From assembly GCA_021372575.1 (NCBI GenBank), contig JAJFUE010000090.1, forward strand, positions 1 to 44,444: 44,444 nt of DNA, in the 5' to 3' direction. A program made the translations under genes and the position numbers. The stretch's first letter is position 1. Every line of letters begins with the position of its first letter. Below are positions 39,494 to 44,444 of the stretch, piece after piece. Under the pieces are notes generated by a model. The model was not told the DNA's origin, did no database searches, and saw only the letters and a program-made list of their open reading frames with translations. The stretch is from a bacterium. Its GTDB lineage: Bacteria; Sumerlaeota; Sumerlaeia; MVZB01.

Positions 39494-40869
39494 GATTGCG
39501 CCTCGGGCGCGAGGCCACCGCCCTTGGGCACGGCGACCACGACGAGGTATTCGCGCGCGCGGCGCCGCGACTGCGCGACGATGAGCGGCATCGAGTTGGC
39601 CAGCGCGATCAGCATGTAGAACATCGTCATGATCTGTTCGAGCGGCGTCACGGTCATCAGCGCCAGGTTGAGCCCGACCAGCCCCCCCGCCACCGCCCAC
39701 ACCAGCCACTCGTCCTCGATTTGCGCGGCCCCGTGCCCCGCCTTGTAGAGGCGCCAGTAGAACATGATGTTCAGCATGAGGAGCGGGACGAGGCCGACGA
39801 GGCCCGTGCGCGCCAGCCGGTGGATGTACAGGTTCACGAGGTCCAGCTGCCGCCACGCGAAATGGGTGTTGTCGTTGCCTGGGCCGGCGCCGACATAGCC
39901 GTAACCGGCCAGCCAGTGGCCGTTCATCCCGCCGCCGAACGCCTCGTCGAACAGGCGGATGCGGTAATAGGCCGTCTCGCCGCTGAACGCGATGCGCGAC
40001 AGCACGTGGTAGAAATGCCGGTTGCTGAAGACCTCGATGAACAGGATGCCGCACAGGATCACGGCCACGCCGGCCGGCCAGTAGCGCCGGAACGGAAAGC
40101 AGCACGCAAACGCGGCAATCGTCATCGTGGCCAGCACGGGCGCGCTCGACACCGACGCCATCGCCCCCATGAGCGCGATCGCCAGCATCAGGATAAGGAA
40201 CGGCCTGGGCCAGGATCGTTCGTGCCACAGCGCCATTACGAGCGCCGCCACGCACGGGAAATACATGCCGTAGGCGATGTAATTGCCGAATGTGATCGTG
40301 GCCCGGTAGAACGGGATCCCGGCCACCTCGCGAACGAGGCCGATCTCGCCGAGCTGCCGCTCGATCCCCCACGCCGCATGCAGTTCCATGAAGCCCGCGA
40401 CGTTGTAACCGGTCAGCGACTGCACGACGCCGAACACCGCCAGCGGCACGGCGATCAGCGCGAGGCACTGAATGAACCGGACGAGCTCGTGGCGGCCGTT
40501 GACGATGAGCCGCACCGCCGCGTATGGCAGCAGCGTGTCCATCAGCGCGCCGCCTTCGCGCACCAGCACCAGGTTCATCGGTTCGTTCAGTTGGAACGCG
40601 AAGAAGGACGCCATCCAGACGACCACCACCCACGCGTCGATGACCGTCGGATGAAACCTGTGGCGCACGTCGCTGCTGAGCATCGCGCGCAACAGCAGCG
40701 CCACGACTACGATGCGCTGGACGGTGAAATCAAGCGTGAAGATCTCGACCGTCAACCGCTGCGAATACCAGAACACGGCCGCGGCATAGACCCACAGGCC
40801 GTAAATCGGCCGCAGGGCCAGGATCAGCAGCGAGGCGAACAGGGCGATGAGCAGCGTGACGGTTTGCAT
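39490..40869 (-). CDS. O-antigen polymerase/ligase-like membrane protein
   Basis: 459 residues with about 11-12 hydrophobic segments (from TVTLLIALFASLLILAL to the last near GLVGLNLALMTV). A long hydrophilic loop containing YRIRLFDEAFGGGMNGHWLAGYGYVGAGPGNDNTHFAWRQ is followed by LVNLYIHRLARTGLVGLVPLLML. This is the usual shape of the Wzy/WaaL family, whose large periplasmic loop binds the lipid-linked glycan. Whether it polymerises or ligates cannot be told from sequence. The MQTVTLL start is chosen; an upstream ATG would add a non-hydrophobic leader. It is the first gene of the minus-strand assembly group. Confidence 0.8.
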   Translation of the reverse strand: MQTVTLLIALFASLLILALRPIYGLWVYAAAVFWYSQRLTVEIFTLDFTVQRIVVVALLLRAMLSSDVRHRFHPTVIDAWVVVVWMASFFAFQLNEPMNLVLVREGGALMDTLLPYAAVRLIVNGRHELVRFIQCLALIAVPLAVFGVVQSLTGYNVAGFMELHAAWGIERQLGEIGLVREVAGIPFYRATITFGNYIAYGMYFPCVAALVMALWHERSWPRPFLILMLAIALMGAMASVSSAPVLATMTIAAFACCFPFRRYWPAGVAVILCGILFIEVFSNRHFYHVLSRIAFSGETAYYRIRLFDEAFGGGMNGHWLAGYGYVGAGPGNDNTHFAWRQLDLVNLYIHRLARTGLVGLVPLLMLNIMFYWRLYKAGHGAAQIEDEWLVWAVAGGLVGLNLALMTVTPLEQIMTMFYMLIALANSMPLIVAQSRRRAREYLVVVAVPKGGGLAPEAQS

Positions 40870-41149
40870 CGGCGCCGGCCCACTGGATATGGTTTTGCCA
40901 CGAATGATTTGGAATGGAGCATTTCCCATACCATCGCGCCCCCGGCCTCGCGTTTTGTTCGCGCATTGACCGGCCGATTGAATTTGCGGGGCTTGCGAGG
41001 TTGTTCGATGGGCGTGCCGACCGGGCCGATCCGCTGGATTTCCATTATGTGACCGGGCAAGAGTTGGTCGTTTTCGGTTGAATTTCGCCCCGGCCGAATT
41101 TTGAAATTTTGGTGTATTCCGGCCCCGCTTGTTGGTTCAATAGGCCTGC

Positions 41150-42667
41150 ATGAATGCCCCCTCCCCACGCTCCGCGGTTCGCTGGTCGATGGCCTGGTCG
41201 GCGCTGTTCGTTTTCGTGACGATTGGCTACTTCAAGCAGTGGCATCCGGGGTGGAACGTCAACTCGCAGCTCGACATGCCGTACGCCATCGTCGAACGCG
41301 GGACGCTGCGCATCGACGCCTATCATGGCTTCGAGAAAATGCTGGAGCTCGGCACGAGCGACAAGGCGTTTGTGGGGGGGCATTTTTACACCGATAAAAG
41401 CCCGGTGACGCCGCTGCTGGGCGTGCCGGCGTTCGCGCTCTACCGCGGCTGGACCGCCCTCGCCGGCGCGACGTTCACGTATCGCGACGCGCGCTACTGG
41501 ACGACGTGGCTCACGATCGGCGCGCTTGCCGCGCTGCTGGCGGCGATGCTGACGCTGACGCTGGCGCAAATGGGAGCCGGGCCCGCGGCGGCCGGCCTTG
41601 CGTCGGCGTTGTGGATCACGGCCACGCCGCTGCTTGGATACTCGATCCTGTTTTTCAATTACACGCCGGCATGCGTGATGGCGCTCGGCGGGTTCATGCT
41701 CGCGCGGCGCGAGTGGTCGGCCGCGCTGCCGGCCCGCCGCAACATGTTCTTTGCCGGCGTCCTGGTTGGCCTCGCCGTTTGGACGCTCAACACGCTGGCG
41801 ATCGTGGCGTTATTGCTGACGATCATTTTGATGGTTGCGCCGGTCGAGTCGGGCGGATGGATCGCGATGCGCTGGCGCAGGCTGTGGCCGTGGGCGCTCG
41901 GCGGGGTTCTGGGGGCGATCGGCCATTTCATTTACATGCGCGCGGTGTTCGGCGTGTGGCTCGGCTCGCCGTACGATTTCGAATTCGAGTCCAAGTTTCG
42001 CGTTGCGATGAGCCAGGGCCTGATGGGAGCCGGCCTGCCGCGTGCGATCGTTGCCTGGGCGATTACGTTCTCGCCGTTTCTGGGGCTGTTTTTCTGGTGG
42101 CCGCTGACGCTTGCGGCAATGCTCGGCTGCGCCTGGATGCTGGTTCGCGGCCGCCGCGGCGAGCGGTTCGATTCGTTCGCCGCGCTCGGGCTCCTGGGGA
42201 TCCTCATCCTCTACAACAGCGGCTATTACATGTGGTGGGGCGGGCGCGCCTACGCGCCGCGGCACCTCATCCCCGCCCTGGCGCTGCTGGGGATCGGCAT
42301 GGCGCCGTTCCTGCGCGACCGCCGGATGAAATACGTCGTGCTTGCGATCGGCGCGATCGGCACGCTGGTCAACCTGGCTCCGGTCGCGATCGACCCGCAG
42401 CCCTGGAACATGCTCACCGAGGAGCAGCTCCTGAAACCGGAAACGGTCCAGCACTGGCCGGCCGTGAATTGGGAACTGCAGAAACTGGTCTGGACGGCGT
42501 CGCCCAAGAACCCGTACGGCGTGGTCTCGCCGAACTGGGGAACCGACATGGGGCTCATGGGCCACAACAGCCTGATCCCGCTTTTTGCAATCTGGTTTAT
42601 GCTGCTGGCGCTTTTCTGGACAGGCGTTCGGCTTCGGTTATTTTCCCCTCCAGATACGCCTTCCTGA
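41150..42667 (+). CDS. GT-C-type multi-spanning membrane protein
   Basis: 505 residues, about 11-12 membrane segments. An early periplasm-facing loop (PYAIVERGTLRIDAYHG, GGHFYTDKSPVTPLLGVPAFALY) matches the first-loop pattern of GT-C/PMT-like enzymes, with acidic Asp residues and the DKSP motif. Later blocks YNSGYYMWWGGRAYAPRHLIPALALLGIG also recur in this group. GT-C enzymes take sugars from polyprenyl-phosphate donors and act outside the inner membrane. It is divergent from the polymerase gene. Its 3' end overlaps the convergent AlkD-like gene by 71 bp. I do not recognise a specific subfamily. Confidence 0.75.
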   Translation: MNAPSPRSAVRWSMAWSALFVFVTIGYFKQWHPGWNVNSQLDMPYAIVERGTLRIDAYHGFEKMLELGTSDKAFVGGHFYTDKSPVTPLLGVPAFALYRGWTALAGATFTYRDARYWTTWLTIGALAALLAAMLTLTLAQMGAGPAAAGLASALWITATPLLGYSILFFNYTPACVMALGGFMLARREWSAALPARRNMFFAGVLVGLAVWTLNTLAIVALLLTIILMVAPVESGGWIAMRWRRLWPWALGGVLGAIGHFIYMRAVFGVWLGSPYDFEFESKFRVAMSQGLMGAGLPRAIVAWAITFSPFLGLFFWWPLTLAAMLGCAWMLVRGRRGERFDSFAALGLLGILILYNSGYYMWWGGRAYAPRHLIPALALLGIGMAPFLRDRRMKYVVLAIGAIGTLVNLAPVAIDPQPWNMLTEEQLLKPETVQHWPAVNWELQKLVWTASPKNPYGVVSPNWGTDMGLMGHNSLIPLFAIWFMLLALFWTGVRLRLFSPPDTPS

Positions 42668-43340
42668 TTTGCGGCGGGTATTTTTCGATCGCATAGCGAA
42701 GCATCGTGCGCGGCATGGCCGCCGCGTTTTCGCGCAGGAATGAAGCCAGTTCGGCGGCGGACTCCTTGCCGACCTCGCGCAACATCCATCCGATCGCCTT
42801 GTGGATCAAGTCTTCCTTGTCGTCCAGCAGCAGCGTTGCAATGCGCAGCGTCACGCCGCACTCGTGCTGTTTGATGAAGTGGAGCGAGGCAAGGATCGCG
42901 ATGCGCCGCTCCCAGATGTTTTTCGATTTCGCCATTTCGAACAACGGCTTCGGGCCGTGCTCGAACAGATGCGGCCCGACGATCTTCGGCGCGGAAATAT
43001 CGACCAGGTCCCAGTTGTTGATCCACTTCATGTGTTTCAAGTAGAAATCGCAGATGTGCGCCCGCTCCTGCGCGTCGGCGCGGCCGTATTTGCCGACGAG
43101 GATCAGTAGCGCGATCGATCGCTCCTCGTGGTACGGGGACTCGAGCAGACGGCCCACGTCCGACATATGCAGCTCAACAAACCGCTTGGCGATCGACCGC
43201 GAAACGGGCGTCGTGAGTCCGAGGAACCGGTCGCCTTCGCAGTATTCCCCCTCGGCGGTCTTGAAATACCGGCGCGTGGCTTCGGCACGGATGGGATCGG
43301 CCGACGCGCGGGCTTCCCGAACAAGGTCTTCCAGTTCCAT
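42597..43340 (-). CDS. AlkD-type DNA alkylation repair protein
   Basis: 247 residues of HEAT-like helical repeats. The family core is seen in YCEGDRFLGLTTPVSRSIAKRF, HEERSIALLILVGKY and INNWDLVDISAPKIVG, the Trp/Asp block of the AlkD active site. WERRIAILASLHFIK, LIHKAIGWMLREVGK and MPRTMLRYAIEKYPP are also typical. AlkD removes positively charged alkylated bases (3-methyladenine, 7-methylguanine) from DNA without flipping them. The start at MELEDLVREAR is supported by family length; only a weak GCTGGA precedes it. It appears to be a stand-alone gene unrelated to the neighbouring polysaccharide locus. Confidence 0.92.
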   Translation of the reverse strand: MELEDLVREARASADPIRAEATRRYFKTAEGEYCEGDRFLGLTTPVSRSIAKRFVELHMSDVGRLLESPYHEERSIALLILVGKYGRADAQERAHICDFYLKHMKWINNWDLVDISAPKIVGPHLFEHGPKPLFEMAKSKNIWERRIAILASLHFIKQHECGVTLRIATLLLDDKEDLIHKAIGWMLREVGKESAAELASFLRENAAAMPRTMLRYAIEKYPPQIRKAYLEGKITEAERLSRKAPAA

Positions 43341-43562
43341 TCCAGCAAAACCTCGGCTTTTCGGATTTTCACGGGAGTTGCCTGATCCGCGGTGGTTGTC
43401 GCTGGAGAATCGCATCGTGTCTGTGCGGTGGCAAGAAATTTGATCCGGGATTCCGAAAATGGTTGCTTATTCCGAGCTGATGGATTTGTTCAAACTTCAA
43501 TATTTCGCACTCAACCACAGTTTTTCGCTGAACATGGAGACGCGAGGTGCTACATTATTGCG

Positions 43563-43688
43563 GTGTGCCGAATCCCATGGAACCCGTGAAGGGCATGGGA
43601 GCGGGGGAACCAAGTCCCGGGGCGTGTCGCCGCGCAGGCGTAGGGCACCTCTCTGGCCCGAGCCCGTCAGCTAACCTCGCAGGCAAAC
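43563..43688 (+). ncRNA. ydaO/yuaA-class c-di-AMP riboswitch
   Basis: Key conserved blocks occur in the right order: GCCGAATCCC at the 5' side, GGGAGCGGGGGAACC, a GGGGCG segment, TAGGGCACCTCTCTGGCCC, and the diagnostic 3' block CCGTCAGCTAACCTCGCAGGC (one base longer than quoted motifs, at 43664-43684). P1 forms between GTGTGCC (43563-43569) and GGCAAAC (43682-43688) with one mismatch. This class binds cyclic di-AMP and usually turns potassium or osmolyte transport genes off when the ligand is high. The downstream gene is a KimA-like transporter, the classic target. No clear terminator hairpin follows, so control may be at translation. Confidence 0.93.
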
Positions 43689-43763
43689 AGGAGGATTCGT
43701 TGGAATGTTGAGCGCGTTCGAGTTCGTCCGCCACCGATTGCCGATCTGCCTGCGAATACTTTT

Positions 43764-43798
43764 AAATCGTCAATCGCCAATCGTAAATCGTCAATCTT
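43764..43798 (+). repeat. Heptamer tract (CAATCGT)5 in the kimA leader
   Basis: AAATCGT, CAATCGC, CAATCGT, AAATCGT, CAATCTT. This is the reverse complement of the CGATTGA family inside lhgO. It ends 6 nt before the kimA ribosome site. Confidence 0.8.
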
Positions 43799-43813
43799 TC
43801 AGCGGAGCACATG

Positions 43814-44444
43814 ATGTTTCGCAAAATTAAACGGGCAGTGATCGGCGCGCCGCGCGACCTTGCCGACAGTTCGGTTTTCCATAATATCTCGCTTGTGGCC
43901 CTGCTGGCGTGGGTCGGCCTCGGCGCCGACGGCCTCTCGTCATCCTCCTACGGTCCCGACGAGGCGTTCCGCGTCCTGTGCCACAGCAATCAGCCGACGC
44001 TCGCCATCGGCCTGGCCCTGGCCACCGCCATCACCGTCACGATCATTTCCATCGCATACGCGCACGTCATCGAACAGTTCCCGTTCGGCGGCGGCGGCTA
44101 CATGGTCTCGACGCAGCTGCTCGGCCCGCGCATCGGCCTCGTGTCGGGCGCGGCCCTGCTGGTCGATTACGTGCTGACGATTTCCGTGTCGCTCGCCAGC
44201 GGCGCCGACGCCGTCCTGAGCCTCCTGCCGCCGTCGCTTTACGAGCACAAGGTGATGATCACCGGCGTCACGATTGCCTTCCTTGTGATCCTCAACATGC
44301 GCGGCGTCAAGGAATCGGTCATCGCCCTTCTTCCGATCTTCCTGATTTTCCTGATCACGCACACCGTTTTGATCTTCGGCAGCATCGGCCGTCACGTGGG
44401 GAACCTGCCGGGCCTGGCGCAGTCCGTCGGCCAGGGGTTCCACG
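43814..44444 (+). CDS. kimA: KimA-like potassium/APC transporter (3' end outside window)
   Basis: About 210 residues before the right edge. It starts MFRKIKRAVIGAPRDLADSS, then ALLAWVGLGADGLSSSSYGPDEAF, a block characteristic of KimA (YdaO) high-affinity potassium importers of the APC superfamily, and HVIEQFPFGGGGYMVSTQLLGPRIGLVSGAALLVDYVLTISVSLASGADA. Several membrane segments are visible. The second of two adjacent ATGs is chosen because GGAG lies 6 nt upstream of it; the first (43811) would leave only 3 nt. The ydaO riboswitch in the leader supports potassium import controlled by c-di-AMP. An amino-acid permease is the alternative. Confidence 0.9.
   Translation, partial: MFRKIKRAVIGAPRDLADSSVFHNISLVALLAWVGLGADGLSSSSYGPDEAFRVLCHSNQPTLAIGLALATAITVTIISIAYAHVIEQFPFGGGGYMVSTQLLGPRIGLVSGAALLVDYVLTISVSLASGADAVLSLLPPSLYEHKVMITGVTIAFLVILNMRGVKESVIALLPIFLIFLITHTVLIFGSIGRHVGNLPGLAQSVGQGFH

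Larger units (their letters stand above)
43341..43813. other. Intergenic: promoter region, riboswitch, repeat-rich leader
   Basis: Non-coding apart from a doubtful 41-codon leader frame (43705-43830). It holds the ydaO riboswitch and a heptamer tract just before kimA. A weak -10-like TACATT lies at 43551. Confidence 0.7.

Noticed and set aside
39496-41052. 518-codon plus-strand frame opposite the polymerase/ligase-like gene
   Set aside because: His/Asp/Arg-rich shadow of a membrane protein; no motif.

Overview
The window is GC-rich DNA (third codon positions are mostly G or C) from a bacterium I cannot assign to a phylum. A polysaccharide flippase, a Wzy/WaaL-type membrane protein and many glycosyltransferases suggest a diderm envelope. 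Gaps between genes are unusually rich in short-period tandem repeats and palindromes, and this is the most distinctive genomic trait. An uncultured lineage is plausible, but that is inference.

Layout. 1-3.2 kb: the 3' part of a sensor histidine kinase and its OmpR-type response regulator (+), then a rhomboid protease overlapping a lysine-less GcvH-like protein (-). 3.7-4.8 kb: membrane-anchored metallophosphoesterase (-). 5.39-7.03 kb: tRNA-Pro(CGG) whose 3' end is repeated 1.5 kb downstream; the AT-rich DNA between the two copies holds one HNH-like gene, so it looks like a very small genomic island. 7.3-14.1 kb: housekeeping and stress genes: exported nitroreductase, RicT/PSP1 protein, Trm112-like protein, a MITE-like palindromic element, L-isoaspartyl methyltransferase, an ECF sigma factor with an anti-sigma-like membrane protein, and L-2-hydroxyglutarate oxidase.

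14.5-42.7 kb is a surface-polysaccharide locus. It holds a sugar N-acetyltransferase and a DegT aminotransferase (+); a 1787-residue secreted mosaic protein (+); a glycosyltransferase (+); a minus-strand sugar-modification group (epimerase, three paralogous C-methyltransferase-type proteins, glucose-1-phosphate cytidylyltransferase, PIG-L deacetylase); a minus-strand assembly group (Wzy/WaaL-like protein, glycosyltransferases, two asparagine-synthase-type amidotransferases, Wzx-like flippase); and a GT-C-type membrane protein (+). Together they probably make, modify, flip and polymerise an amino- and branched-sugar glycan.

42.6-44.4 kb: an AlkD-type DNA glycosylase (-), then a ydaO-class c-di-AMP riboswitch in front of a KimA-like potassium/APC transporter that runs off the right edge.

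The main candidates for something undescribed are the composite hexanucleotide arrays (CGATTA)n(CGAGCA)n at eight intergenic sites, the single-gene HNH island in tRNA-Pro, and the rhomboid/lysine-less GcvH pair. No computation or database search was run; all family calls are from recognised motifs.
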